Position numbers and translations under genes: made by a program
The notes under the pieces: model-generated
Database searches by the model: none
What the model saw: the letters and a program-made list of their open reading frames with translations, nothing else
Told to the model about the DNA's origin: nothing
Part shown: positions 8,385-18,620 of the stretch, piece by piece
Numbering within the stretch: position 1 is the stretch's first letter
Layout of the letters: every line of letters begins with the position of its first letter
Assembly (NCBI GenBank): GCA_977017575.1
Contig: CDRNVI010000039.1
Span: forward strand, 62,001 to 126,000
Reading direction: 5' to 3'
Source: Paramoeba atlantica
Lineage: Eukaryota > Discosea
DNA: 64,000 nucleotides

Positions 8385-9728
8385 ATGATGGGTTTGCTTC
8401 TACTTTCACTTCTTTGCTTCTTTTATCCGGAGTGCACCCCAGGAGTAAGCTGTGACTTTGTATCATCCGAAACCTCCGCGTTAGGCAAGGACCTCTCTTC
8501 CGAATCACCGAAACGAAGAAAGCAGAAGGCTTCTCCTCCCGTCAAACGTTCACTCTTCAATCGTATTGCAACACCAATGCAGGAGTACTGGAAGGACAAT
8601 GAAGGAAATAAAAACGAAGTAACTGAACGTACTCCAAACAGTGCCTCAAAGGAAAATGACACTGATCCCTTGATGACACCTTACTGGGAACAACCTGAGA
8701 AGCCGTCGCCCACAACCGTGCAATTTTCCATGAATGCCTCCATCGATACTTCAGACGTTTTTCCTCACGGGCAAATCAACGCCTCAGTCTCAATTAACGA
8801 GCAGAAGCCGGAGGAAATCGAGTTCAGTTTCTTACGTCGAGTAGGTCACGCGATTTCTGGCTTCTTCACATCATCGGAAGAGACAGAAGAGAACATTCCC
8901 GCTACCTCAGACTCAAAAATTGAGGAATCGCTCGCTCCGAATGATGAACTCAGTCAAGTCCATTTGGGACACAGTGAATGCGGCTGTGGGTGTGGGTCTG
9001 ATGAAAAGAATGAAGCCAAGCCAAAGAAAGGGAAAATTCGCTCGTTCTTTTCCAACGTGTATACAAAGGTTGCCAACTTCTTTCGTTCCGAGAAAACGGA
9101 AGACTCGGAGGACGACGGGAAGAACTCACAGAAATCATGTGATGCGACCGCATGTAAAAGAAAGGGAAGATGCCCCTTTGGGTTTGACAAAGGCGTCTCT
9201 GCTGAAGCGAAACCACATGAGGAGCAAAATAAGAAACCGAACGAACAAGAAACTTCCCAAGAGCCATCGCTTACTGATGTCGCTGACGCCGCAGAGGAGA
9301 TTGTAAAAAAAGGTAAGGACAATCTCCCAAAGATGGATCCCATCGCTAATTTCACAGACAAGCTTCCCGAACTTCCGTTGGCAAATACACAAGCAGCCCA
9401 GTTGGACAAAAACACAAGTTTCGAATTCTCAAAAAAAGCGAATGCAGACGTAGCAAAACAAGATTCGACACTGAGCTCGTCCTTAAGAGAAGACGAAAAT
9501 TTGCTACCTAAGCAAAAGCGCCGAACCCCAGCCTGGGTTGGTATCGCAGCTACCGTAGGAGTGCTTGCGTGCCTTGTGCTCTTCGTCTGCGTTGGATTTG
9601 CGATTCGGATGCGAACGACAAGTCGTGCGAAGCCAGAATTTTCAATCTTCCCTTCATCTCTACATGTCCCGCTACGTCGGGATAGCTCGCTTCAGCTTGG
9701 AAGTTTGAGGGAGGAGTCGATGGTTTAA
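8385..9728 (+). CDS. Predicted type I membrane protein with acidic ectodomain
   Basis: I do not recognise a family. The 447-residue protein starts with a signal peptide (MMGLLLLSLLCFFY), has a long Lys/Glu/Ser-rich region, and one transmembrane segment at about residues 381-408 (WVGIAATVGVLACLVLFVCV) followed by a short Arg-rich tail of about 38 residues. Within the ectodomain three short blocks look alike: RSLFNRIATPMQEYW (about 55), FLRRVGHAISGFFTSSEE (about 148) and RSFFSNVYTKVANFFRSEK (about 217). Each pairs a basic/aromatic helix with an acidic run. An ECGCGCGS cluster sits near residue 198. The topology suggests a surface or endomembrane protein; any function is a guess. Confidence 0.75.
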   Translation: MMGLLLLSLLCFFYPECTPGVSCDFVSSETSALGKDLSSESPKRRKQKASPPVKRSLFNRIATPMQEYWKDNEGNKNEVTERTPNSASKENDTDPLMTPYWEQPEKPSPTTVQFSMNASIDTSDVFPHGQINASVSINEQKPEEIEFSFLRRVGHAISGFFTSSEETEENIPATSDSKIEESLAPNDELSQVHLGHSECGCGCGSDEKNEAKPKKGKIRSFFSNVYTKVANFFRSEKTEDSEDDGKNSQKSCDATACKRKGRCPFGFDKGVSAEAKPHEEQNKKPNEQETSQEPSLTDVADAAEEIVKKGKDNLPKMDPIANFTDKLPELPLANTQAAQLDKNTSFEFSKKANADVAKQDSTLSSSLREDENLLPKQKRRTPAWVGIAATVGVLACLVLFVCVGFAIRMRTTSRAKPEFSIFPSSLHVPLRRDSSLQLGSLREESMV

Positions 9729-10193
9729 AAATGCGTCTGCTTTTCTGATTGCTTTCTTCGTATTCCGGGTTTAAATTTTAGAATGTGATGTTTTTTAGAG
9801 CACACTTTATTTCATATTTGCTATTTCAGTTGGTATGAAGAAAGACTTTGAATTAAGAAACACATTTTAATAAGACCTACTTTTATGTTTATGAGATTTT
9901 CGGCTTAATTCATTGAGTTTATCTTATGTTAAAATTGATCAATACGTACATAGTTCGATGCTACTAAAGTCCATTTTGTATTTTTGTTCTGCCAATCCTA
10001 ACAAATACAGTATCTCGCACCCTTCTATTAGATTGCACGAAAACATTTACGTAACACCATTTCACTTCTTCTTATCACCAAAGAAAACAAATATGGTATC
10101 TCACGTACACCAAACCGGTGACCACAAAACCAAAACTCCTTTGCAATTATCCCTACCACCCTTTTTCTTCCATTTCTCACCTCTCCCTCCCCC
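9729..10193. other. Intergenic region upstream of DHFR-TS
   Basis: AT-rich, turning pyrimidine-rich (CCACCC/TTTC tracts) just before the DHFR-TS start codon. No gene. The pyrimidine tract at about 10140-10193 may be part of the 5' leader, but I cannot assign a core promoter or splice acceptor. Confidence 0.4.
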
Positions 10194-11963
10194 ATGCCCT
10201 CCCCCCACACCATCCCCGTACCCCCCAACGCCCCCCTCTCCGAGGGTCTCCGCGCCATCTCCCTCGTCGTCGCGGCCAGCCCCGAAGGCGGGATTGGAAA
10301 AAACAACAACCTCCCCTGGGACCTCCCCTCCGACCTCAAACACTTCCGTACCCTCACCTCCACCCTCTCCTCGAAATCCCTCGAGGGGATCAAACAAAAC
10401 GCCGTCATCATGGGACGTAAGACCTGGGAATCCATCCCGGAGAAATACCGACCCCTTCCCCATCGGGTTAATATTGTCATTAGCTCCACGCTGACCCCCA
10501 CGACCCCCTCACCGAATAACGAAGAGAATACAAAACAAAATGGAATAACGTCCAACGAAAGGGAATTTAAGAATACAGAAATGCAACAAAATCAAAAGGA
10601 ACCGACAAGTTTAATGGAAAGCGAAGGCAAGCTGAAGAGCCCTACAGAAAATACACAAGACCAAAAGGCAGGAGTGAAAGGGGATGGGGGAGTAAAGGAG
10701 GATGGGGAAGTGAAAGAGGGCAAGGGATCGATAGATCAGAAGGATTCGAAAGCGCCCAATAAATCCTTCTACATTGTCCCCACCCTCCACGATGCCCTAC
10801 GCCTCACCATCTCCCCGGATCTCCGGGCCTCCATCGACCACGTCTTCATCATCGGCGGGGCCTCGCTCTACAACGAGGTGCTGGACCCGCGAGGGGCGTT
10901 CTTCCCCTATCTCTCCTGTGTGCATCTCACCCGTGTAGGGGACGAACTGCCCTGTGACATCACCGTCCCGCGGCTGTGTGAGCAGAGCTGGGAGGGGGAG
11001 GCCGGAGCTAACGGGTTCGTGCTGCAGCAACCCGTGCCGGAGGTCACCGAGCCCCACAACGGGATTGTGGTGAAATTCCAAAAATGGGTGAAATCGAATC
11101 CTCAGGAAAGTCAGTACTTAGCGCTGATTCGGGAGATTTTGGAAAAAGGGGTGGATAAGGGGGACCGGACGGGGACGGGGACCCGGAGTGTGTTTGGGGC
11201 TCAAATGCGGTTTGATTTGGGGAATGGGAGGCTGCCGCTGCTGACGACGAAGCGGGTGTTCTGGCGTGGGGTCGCGGAGGAACTGCTGTGGTTTATTCGA
11301 GGGGACACCGACGCGAGACACCTCGCGGAGAAGAAGATTCATATTTGGGATGGGAACGGCTCCCGGGCGTATTTGGACTCCATTGGGTTAAGTTCCCGGG
11401 CGGAGATGGATTTAGGTCCGGTTTATGGGTTTCAGTGGCGACACTTTGGGGCAGAGTACGAGACCTGTGGGAGTGATTACGCCGGGAAAGGGGTGGACCA
11501 GTTAAAGGGGCTAGTGGAGAAAATCAAACAAAACCCCAATGACCGGCGATTGTTGATGTCGGCGTGGAATCCGGTCGCGATTCCCGAGATGGCACTTCCC
11601 CCATGTCATGTGTTGTGTCAGTTTTATGTCGCCAACGATGCGTTGAGTTGTCAGCTCTACCAACGGAGCTGTGACATGGGGCTCGGGGTGCCGTTTAATA
11701 TTGCCTCCTACGCTTTGTTGACCATATTACTGGCGAAGGCTACGGGACTTCGCTGTGGGGAGCTCATCCATACTCTAGGCGATGCCCATGTGTATCGGAA
11801 TCACATAGAGCCCCTGGAGGAACAGCTGCGTCGAACCCCTCGGTCGTTTCCCTATCTTCACTTCAAGAGACACCACGAGACGTTGGAGGACTACGCATTT
11901 GAGGATTTCGAGCTCGTAGATTACAACCCCTATGGGATGATCAAAATGGAAATGGCAGTGTAG
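10194..11963 (+). CDS. DHFR-TS: Bifunctional dihydrofolate reductase-thymidylate synthase
   Basis: A 589-residue fusion. DHFR reduces dihydrofolate with NADPH, and TS makes dTMP from dUMP while regenerating dihydrofolate, so the two halves form one cycle. [25 protein letters not shown] (residues 22-43, split over the active-site region), [19 protein letters not shown] [22 protein letters not shown], the catalytic Cys in [10 protein letters not shown] (about residue 470), [20 protein letters not shown], and a standard end in KMEMAV. A Lys/Gln/Glu-rich, low-GC stretch of about 85 residues (DNA about 10510-10765) is inserted inside the DHFR half. The upstream half is C-rich and the downstream half G-rich. 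The fused form is typical of bikont protists and plants. Confidence 0.95.
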   Translation: MPSPHTIPVPPNAPLSEGLRAISLVVAASPEGGIGKNNNLPWDLPSDLKHFRTLTSTLSSKSLEGIKQNAVIMGRKTWESIPEKYRPLPHRVNIVISSTLTPTTPSPNNEENTKQNGITSNEREFKNTEMQQNQKEPTSLMESEGKLKSPTENTQDQKAGVKGDGGVKEDGEVKEGKGSIDQKDSKAPNKSFYIVPTLHDALRLTISPDLRASIDHVFIIGGASLYNEVLDPRGAFFPYLSCVHLTRVGDELPCDITVPRLCEQSWEGEAGANGFVLQQPVPEVTEPHNGIVVKFQKWVKSNPQESQYLALIREILEKGVDKGDRTGTGTRSVFGAQMRFDLGNGRLPLLTTKRVFWRGVAEELLWFIRGDTDARHLAEKKIHIWDGNGSRAYLDSIGLSSRAEMDLGPVYGFQWRHFGAEYETCGSDYAGKGVDQLKGLVEKIKQNPNDRRLLMSAWNPVAIPEMALPPCHVLCQFYVANDALSCQLYQRSCDMGLGVPFNIASYALLTILLAKATGLRCGELIHTLGDAHVYRNHIEPLEEQLRRTPRSFPYLHFKRHHETLEDYAFEDFELVDYNPYGMIKMEMAV

Positions 11964-13524
11964 GGAATGAAAGGGGAGGATTAGGCGAAACGTGGGGATT
12001 TGTAAATTTTCTTCTTTGTACATCAATTGCATTGAATTAATAGAGATTTCCGTACATGCGTTTTATGTTTTGCCACCATGTATGTGGTGGGTTGTGTATA
12101 TCTAGAATTTGTACAGTATTCTATTTTGGATTGTCCCCGGTGACTGCGACGTACATGAGTTGCGCATTTCTTATTTTAGAGAGTTCTTCTTTTGAAAACA
12201 TTAGCACAAATACTGCGCACAATACTGTGTAAAGGAAGGTCTGTCCCTTTATAATATTTCGGAGCAGATTCTTATGCATGTATGTTCGTTTAAACTGGTT
12301 TACTTCTAAGAGGCTGTATAAGCTGAATCATAGGCTGATTAATGTCCTCAGAAATACATTGTTTGATCAGAATGGTTTGATTTGAAACACATATTGGATG
12401 GACCTCACACAAAGTGATGTCTTTTACTGATACCTCCCTTTGGTTAAAAGAAATATTTTGTTTAGAAAACTGGGGTATATGCAACTTCGCTTGATTGTTG
12501 AGAGCCATCACATTACATAACGAAACCTCTTACCGAAATACAGAAATTTTTTGATATCTGACATAGTACTGTTCATACGTTTTTTACTTTTCAAAAGTTT
12601 TTTGTTATCCAAAATTTGTTTTTCCATTTCAGGATGCTTAGTGATGTAGTTTACGATCATAAGTTTGCTCCCCACTGAAACGCGATTGCAGACGAACTCC
12701 AAAGCGTAAACTTTTAGAAAGGGCTCATTCCTCCCTAAAATACCCTTGGGGATGTGATGTCAAGTTGGCTAATCCTTCTGGTTACTAATTACAAAGAAGC
12801 AAAGTCAATATCCTTCGCTACGTTCGATTTTCAGGCTCAAGAAGTGAATGAGCTGGAAATCGAAGGAATCGAGCTGGAATCGATCGTGTAAATTTACGCA
12901 CCGCCATCGAACTGGACTTCTAAAAACTTTTCAAACGACACGCGTCATAGAAAATGCGAAGAAGAGTTTTCGAAAGCGATACAGTGTTGGAATCCAAGAA
13001 AATCGGTGGGGATTAAGTTTTGCAAAAAGTCGTAATGACTTTCTTATCACTGTAACCCCTAGTTATCTGTCACACGTCACCCCCCCCTAGTTACTCCCCC
13101 TAGTATCTGTCACTTTTTGGCACTTCGATTTTTTTCGTCGACTACCCCTCCCCCTAGTTATCAGTCACTTTCTCACGAAAAGTAGTGACAGATCAGAAGA
13201 GAATCTAGGTGAAGAGACAGTTCATCTTTTCACGAAAAGTAGTGACAGATACAGTCAGCAAAAAAACCGTTCGAATGTTTCGGTTTTTTTTCTTTTGTAT
13301 AGAGCTATTGATTAAATATCATCGTTGCGCTGGTAATGTGTGCTAGTAGTGTAGGCATGAGTGTCACCTAATAGTACCCGTAGATAGTTCACCTCAGTTC
13401 GTTCTACCAAAGAAATAAGAATGAATATAAAAAAGTTTAGCATTCGAAAGGTTTTTTTGCTACCTATTATAGAGAAAATCTTGTCCCGAAAAATAGATGA
13501 AACGTAATGGCCCAAGAGAGATTA
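11964..13524. other. Long intergenic region with small repeats
   Basis: No gene found. At 13040-13262 there are repeated CCCCTAGTTA and ATCTGTCAC-type words in both orientations, and CACGAAAAGTAGTGACAGAT occurs twice (from about 13173 and 13231), giving potential hairpins. These may be the relics of a small inverted-repeat element. The rest is AT-rich and featureless. Confidence 0.45.
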
Positions 13525-14299
13525 TGCCCGTAAAATTAGTATTTAGTATTCCCCACACGAGCCTTCAGCACTGCCTTCATACGGGCAGGCATACTGTCCA
13601 CCTGGGCACGGCATACTGAAGGTGGTATGTTCGCCCATTCCATTTTTACCCTCTCCCACAACTCTCGGACCCCGCTTGGTGGATCATCGTGCGCTGCAAG
13701 GCGCCGCTTGAGTTCCCCCCAAACGTTTTCGATTGGATTTAAGTCAGGGGACTGCGGGGGCCACCGCATGACTTCAAACCCGGTACCCCGGAGGTGCCGC
13801 TGCGCACAATGGTTTGTGTGCTTGGGGTCATTATCTTGTTGGAAGATGACCATTGGGGGGTCTAGACCCATAGTTTCGTTGGAGGGGGCAAGATTCTCTT
13901 CAAGAATCTCGACGTACTGTGTGGCGTTCAGGTTCCCTTGAACTAGACGCACATGCCCCACACCGCTTCGGGGCATGCACGCCCGAATTATGATGTGCCC
14001 CCCTCCGTACTTTACCGTGGGCATTACTCCTTTTTCACCCAGTTCCTCCCCCGGGGTCCCCCATGTCCAAAGACTTCCCCCCGTTTCAAAGCGCGAGATC
14101 TTTGTCTCGTCCGACCATACAACTGGAGCCCAGTCGTGCACTGTCCAGTGCTCATGGGCCGTGGCAAAGTCCATCCGAAGCTTGCGATGGCGCTTGGACA
14201 GGTAGTATGTAAGGGGGGATAGTATTTAGGAAACTTGCGGATCGCGTTTCAGAGCACTTTGATAAAAGGATCAGGCCCCCCTTGTGCTAATTTTGGCCA
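13525..14299 (-). mobile_element. Tc1/mariner transposon, degraded
   Basis: Defined by the transposase remnant and by a weak terminal inverted pair: TGCCCGTAAAATTAG at 13525 against CTAATTTTGGCCA ending at 14299, imperfect. A TA precedes the left end; the right flank is TG, so the TA duplication is not conserved. It lies between the DHFR-TS spacer and LRR-4. Confidence 0.6.
13536..14225 (-). pseudogene. Tc1-like DD34E transposase, N-terminus lost
   Basis: The catalytic core is whole: WSDETK carries the first Asp, FQQDNDPKHT the second, and PDLNPIENVW the Glu. I count 34 residues between the second Asp and the Glu, the Tc1 (DD34E) spacing. The C-terminal helix region is also present. The frame has a Met at 14174 and is open back to a TAA near 14226; the paired helix-turn-helix DNA-binding domain expected upstream is not in frame, and only broken traces remain. 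Such a protein could not bind its own ends normally, so I call it a pseudogene. Plain DNA transposon, in no way essential to its neighbours. Confidence 0.85.
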
Positions 14300-14493
14300 T
14301 GCTGCATTCACGAGCCCTGTTCGAAAGCTCTGGAATGCACTATTCGTATCGAAAACAAATGTATTGTAAACAAATAAATTTTACGAATTTTAGAACCCTC
14401 ACGTTAAAAAAGGTTTCCCCCCTGCATTTGTTCAGATTATGCTACTTATTTTTTGAGTTTCCTTATTACTTTAGTTCAGCTCTCACTTACAGA

Positions 14494-15096
14494 ATGTGTG
14501 ACGTTCCGGCTTCAAGGCCGCGCCTGGCTAAGATTCGAGGCACAGCTCTTCCGCAAGAGTACGATCTAGAGAGACTCGTTGCCGGTATTCCCGATCCACA
14601 TAGCTCCTGGACGGCAGACACTCCGGTTTGTGAGTGGGATGGCGTAATATGCATGTCGCGCGGCACACCCACATCACTCCGTTGGTCATCGCATGCCTCG
14701 CGTATGAAAGGTGGAACTGTGTATTTGCAGTTTATGCCGGTTTCCATTCAAACGTTTTCTGTACCGCGCTGTGGGCTTTTCGGGGAAGTTACATTCGGAT
14801 TACTTCCTCGGCATCTTAATTATCTTTATCTCCAAGAAAATAAGTTTACTGGAGAATTACAAGTTAGCGACCTTCCGGACATGATTATTGAGCTCAATAT
14901 TGTAAAAAACCAATTTCATGGCAAGGTTGACCTCGTTTCAGATTTAAATGAAATTGTACCGAAAAGTTTGATCGCCATGCAAGTAGGCCAAAATGTGGAT
15001 CTTTTTGGTACAATCAATGTTGCTTTGCTTCGAAGATGGAAATCATCCTTTATGTACGATGTCAGTGGGACAAGCATTAGACGAGTAACGAAATGA
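14494..15096 (+). CDS. Leucine-rich-repeat protein LRR-4
   Basis: A 200-residue LRR protein. The frame is open further upstream (an ATG at 14284), but those residues lie in or beside the Tc1 relic and do not resemble the family, so I choose the ATG at 14494. That gives exactly the length of LRR-5. The cap reads AKIRGTALPQEYDL, then CEWDGVIC. Four to five LRRs follow (for example LNYLYLQENKFTGEL), then the closing SGTSIRRV. No signal peptide or membrane segment from this start. Intact despite its transposon neighbour. Confidence 0.85.
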   Translation: MCDVPASRPRLAKIRGTALPQEYDLERLVAGIPDPHSSWTADTPVCEWDGVICMSRGTPTSLRWSSHASRMKGGTVYLQFMPVSIQTFSVPRCGLFGEVTFGLLPRHLNYLYLQENKFTGELQVSDLPDMIIELNIVKNQFHGKVDLVSDLNEIVPKSLIAMQVGQNVDLFGTINVALLRRWKSSFMYDVSGTSIRRVTK

Positions 15097-15497
15097 CAAT
15101 CCAGCTCTAAATTCACAGTGATTCATACACTGTAGTATTGTTATTTACATTGAGATGACAATATTTTTATGTACATTGAGGCGATCTTTATTTTTTGTTT
15201 ATGATTCAACCATTCTTGTGGTAATACTGTCCCCTCTATTTAGCGTATTTTATTCCACTATTTAGTGTTGTTTTTTAGCTTTGTGAGCATTGGTGCCGGA
15301 AAGGCGTCGAATGTCCTTACCCCCTATCTAGTGTTGAATTTCGATTAATTTCTTTAAACATTAAATTATTTAAATAATATTTAAAATATGAGAGATAGTC
15401 ATTTATACGCTGTCAGGTATTTTGTTTGTGTCCGAAATGAAAGCATATGTAAAAATTGTTTTTTTATTTCTGTCTTCTTCTGACAATTATTCGTCTA
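15097..15497. other. Intergenic region, no gene
   Basis: AT-rich spacer between LRR-4 and the LC8 gene. Nothing recognised. Confidence 0.5.
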
Positions 15498-15779
15498 ATG
15501 AGTGCTCAGGAAGAACCCAAAAAACCTGTCATTAAAAATGTTGACATGACAGAAGAGATGCAAGGAGATGCGATTGCTACTGCTAATGAAGCATTGGATA
15601 AATTCAACATTGAAAAGGACATAGCAGCACACATTAAGAAAGAATTTGATCGAAAACACAACCCAACTTGGCATTGTGTAGTCGGACGCAATTTCGGTTC
15701 TTTTGTTACACATGAGACGCAACATTTTATTTACTTTTACGTAGGGCAGATTGCAGTGCTGTTGTGGAGATCAGGTTGA
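15498..15779 (+). CDS. DYNLL: Dynein light chain LC8
   Basis: 93 residues from the ATG at 15498; an upstream in-frame ATG at 15456 would add a hydrophobic leader not found in the family. LC8 is a dimeric hub that holds dynein intermediate chains and many other partners. The signature is nearly unchanged: [40 protein letters not shown], then [19 protein letters not shown] and an end in LLWRSG. It implies cytoplasmic or flagellar dynein, but LC8 also occurs apart from dynein. Moderately AT-rich. Confidence 0.95.
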   Translation: MSAQEEPKKPVIKNVDMTEEMQGDAIATANEALDKFNIEKDIAAHIKKEFDRKHNPTWHCVVGRNFGSFVTHETQHFIYFYVGQIAVLLWRSG

Positions 15780-16245
15780 ACAGCATGTATTTTTATCATT
15801 TGATAGTGTAAATTGCATGCTTGGATAAAAGGAATGCTCTTGTCGTTTTTCGATTTATTATCTAGGATATTGGCCTAAGAAATTTAGCACGCGATTTTTA
15901 GTCATACTTTCTTAGCGTTATTGCATTGTTCTCAAGCAGAATGGTTTATTTTCTTAATTATTTTTTTTCGTGTATTGTTCACATAATAAACTACTCGGTT
16001 GTTACGACTTTGGCAACTCGTGTTTATTTGCACGCGAGTAAAAAGTATAACGCGATGATAGCGTCAACTATAAAGTAGCAGCATCCTCAATGCATTTCAT
16101 GGATTAATTTTGAGAATGTGTACTGTTCACTGTAGTAATTTGTGTATGATATTTTTGCACCAAAATATTTGCCTTTCTTATGAGGTAGTGCATGTGAAAA
16201 ATATCTTTACTCTTGCGCAATTATTTGTAGCGAATACCACCCCTT
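15780..16245. other. Intergenic region, no gene
   Basis: AT-rich spacer between the LC8 and IF1-like genes. Nothing recognised. Confidence 0.5.
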
Positions 16246-16638
16246 ATGCTATTGTCCAGAATTTGTTTGCCACCGACACTCTCCAGGTCGCAAACTGTGC
16301 GAAATCATTCATCGAAGGCGTTGCCTTGTGTTCTGTATAGTTCATCCGTCCGTCAAATTCAAACACGCGATCCAAACTATGAAGATGATCGATGGCTGGA
16401 GGCTGAACTTGCAAACAAAGAAATGTCTGCAGAAGAACGCTATGCATTCTTAAAGCAACGTGAAGTTATTAAGCAAATGATGTCCAAAGTAGCAGATCAT
16501 GCTAAAGAAAAGGCGAATGCAGAAAATAACGTGTCCAAATCTGAAGTGGACTTGTCACGCAATGACTTAGAAAAGAAAATTACCGCACTAGAGGCCGAAG
16601 TGGCAAGGCTAAAGCTTGAAGAAAAGAAGCCACTATAA
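16246..16638 (+). CDS. Probable mitochondrial ATPase inhibitor (IF1-like)
   Basis: 130 residues. The first 40 or so are Ser/Arg/Leu-rich with no acidic residues, as expected of a mitochondrial presequence. The block EMSAEERYAFLKQREVIKQM resembles the inhibitory helix of IF1, where E-E-R-Y-F is followed by basic residues and a long helix. The C-terminus (DLEKKITALEAEVARLKLEE) is a heptad coiled coil, the part by which IF1 dimerises. IF1 blocks the F1 ATPase from hydrolysing ATP when membrane potential falls. Length is in the family range. The match is by pattern only; another small mitochondrial coiled-coil protein is possible. Confidence 0.55.
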   Translation: MLLSRICLPPTLSRSQTVRNHSSKALPCVLYSSSVRQIQTRDPNYEDDRWLEAELANKEMSAEERYAFLKQREVIKQMMSKVADHAKEKANAENNVSKSEVDLSRNDLEKKITALEAEVARLKLEEKKPL

Positions 16639-17186
16639 GCGCAAATATTACTTTAAACCTTTACCGCGCTGAAAATTGTTGAAATCGTAATTCTTTAATC
16701 CAAATGTGTGGCTCAGCATGGCATACATCATTCTACGGTAACTTTCTAGTGTCCAAAATAATAATTTTTGCCTTTCCCCTGTATATTTGTAATTTCCTTA
16801 TTCGTTTCTTTTATAATATGCTTAGTGTTTATTCCTTATTGCGTATTATATCGTAAGCGCACATGTAGTATCGCGCACTAGATACATCATGAAATTACTG
16901 TCTATAAGTAAATCAACGTAACATTTCATGTTCGAAATATACAGTAGATATCCCCAGACGTTTTTATTGATCCGTAAATCATTTGTTTGTTTTTTAGACC
17001 TCACCCTTTAAAAAAATATTAGTATTATACTATTTCGTACTATAGGCGGTTACATTTTTGTTGGGTGTCAGGCGTCACTTTCTTACCATAATGCATTGGC
17101 GGCGTGATACGTTCTGTTTGAATACAAAAAATATTCAAAACCGTATTTTAGAGAGAGCTATTTATTTAATAAGGAAGGACTCTTCC
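16639..17186. other. Intergenic region, no gene
   Basis: AT-rich spacer before LRR-5. Its last part is open in frame with LRR-5 but lacks family features and is more likely 5' leader. Nothing else seen. Confidence 0.45.
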
Positions 17187-17789
17187 ATGAATGGTATTTT
17201 CGCGGCTGAATTAGCACCTGCTTGCGCAGCCAAAGTACGCGGCGCTGCAGTACCGCCGGAGTATAATTTAGTGAGACTCACGCAACGCATCGAAAATCCG
17301 AAAGAATCATGGCACACGAATACACCTGGATGTGAGTGGGATTTCGTTTCCTGTAATGAACAAGGCGATGTGATCAACATTACGTGGATTTTCATTGGCT
17401 TACAAGGATCACTTTGTTGGGAGTATTTACCAAAACAACTTATGATTCTTAGCCTTACGGGAAATCACCTTAAAGGGGAAATACCGCTCTCGGATATGCC
17501 TTATGACCTCGAGTTCATAAATATGGGAGAAAATGAGTTTGGCGGCAGCATCGAGTTACAGCATCTTCCGCCGACCTTGGAATATCTTTATTTGCATGAC
17601 AATTTATTTGATTGTCAGATTAAGTTTACCTTATTGCCGAAAAGTCTCCTTGAACTCGTTTTGCACAAAAACGGTAAACTGCGAGGGGAGCTTGATGTTT
17701 CATTACTACCGGAGTCCTTAAAGTACAATATGCGCAATACAGGAATCACCGCTTTGAACGGCCCTACTCGCCGAGGATTTTCTTTGTAG
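17187..17789 (+). CDS. Leucine-rich-repeat protein LRR-5
   Basis: A 200-residue LRR protein from the ATG at 17187; the frame runs upstream to 17058, but the extra residues are unlike the family. The cap is AKVRGAAVPPEYNL, then SWHTNTPGCEWDFVSC. Five LRRs follow (for example LEYLYLHDNLFDCQIKF) and the closing motif NTGITALNG. No signal peptide or membrane segment from this start. Same length as LRR-4, suggesting a standard domain of about 200 residues. Confidence 0.85.
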   Translation: MNGIFAAELAPACAAKVRGAAVPPEYNLVRLTQRIENPKESWHTNTPGCEWDFVSCNEQGDVINITWIFIGLQGSLCWEYLPKQLMILSLTGNHLKGEIPLSDMPYDLEFINMGENEFGGSIELQHLPPTLEYLYLHDNLFDCQIKFTLLPKSLLELVLHKNGKLRGELDVSLLPESLKYNMRNTGITALNGPTRRGFSL

Positions 17790-18620
17790 CCTGCCTCAAT
17801 GTCAAATTCTTTTTATGTCAATAAAGGCGCAGACTTCAGATCATATATTTTTTATAGTGTACAGGGGGGACATTTGTCTGTGTAATACTAATCTGGAGAA
17901 CATTAATCTGTGTGATATTAATCTGTGTGATATTAATCTGTGTTAACTCGAAAATATTTGGTCCGGCAGAAATCTGTGCTAAAAAAACAAAAATGCGCCG
18001 CAGGCGAAATTTTCCTGTTTTAGTAAATGTTTTTTTTCTCTTTTCTTGATTTTTAATTGTAAAAATGGACAAATTTGTGAAAAAAGATCATAGCCCCGGC
18101 ATAGAGGGGGGGCGTTTATCCGTGTAAAATCTGTGAGATCATAGTACATATTTTTATACGCCACATAGTACCTATTTTTATGCACTGTATAGTTCTTTCT
18201 ATACTATTCAGGTATCATCCTCGATCAGAATAACTTAAGATGATGTTCCGATAGTTTACAACCGTCCATCCATAGTATTTCTCTCCTGCAAATAACAAAC
18301 CGTTAGTCGTACAATCTGTTTTTCGGAGCAAAGAACTTCACAAAACAACAGATCACTTTTGTCCGTCTTCCTCAAACCTCTCCAATTGCCAAAACTGAAC
18401 ATCGATATTTACATGCAACGGAACATCGCAGAACTCTCGGGATGTAAACATGGAACATCACAAACCACCCCTTTGTAAATATTTTTGCAGCAAATCCTTT
18501 CACATTCCTAGACTACTCCAACTCTGAGCTTATCCGATCATGTCATCATCTCCTTTCACTTTTATTATTCCTACAGTAAGTCCGTGTTGCATCCCTTTCA
18601 AAAATCCTTTTGACACATTC
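17790..18620. other. Intergenic region with ATTAATCTGTGTG repeats
   Basis: No gene. Four near-tandem copies of an ATTAATCTGTGTG-like word lie at about 17880-17945. The remainder is plain AT-rich DNA and marks the end of the gene-dense arm. Confidence 0.5.

Noticed and set aside
14284-14493. N-terminal extension of LRR-4
   Set aside because: It reaches into the Tc1 relic and is unlike the family; the ATG at 14494 gives the standard length.
1-18600. Kinetoplastid origin
   Set aside because: SRP14 is present and no polycistronic or spliced-leader evidence is seen; left open, not adopted.
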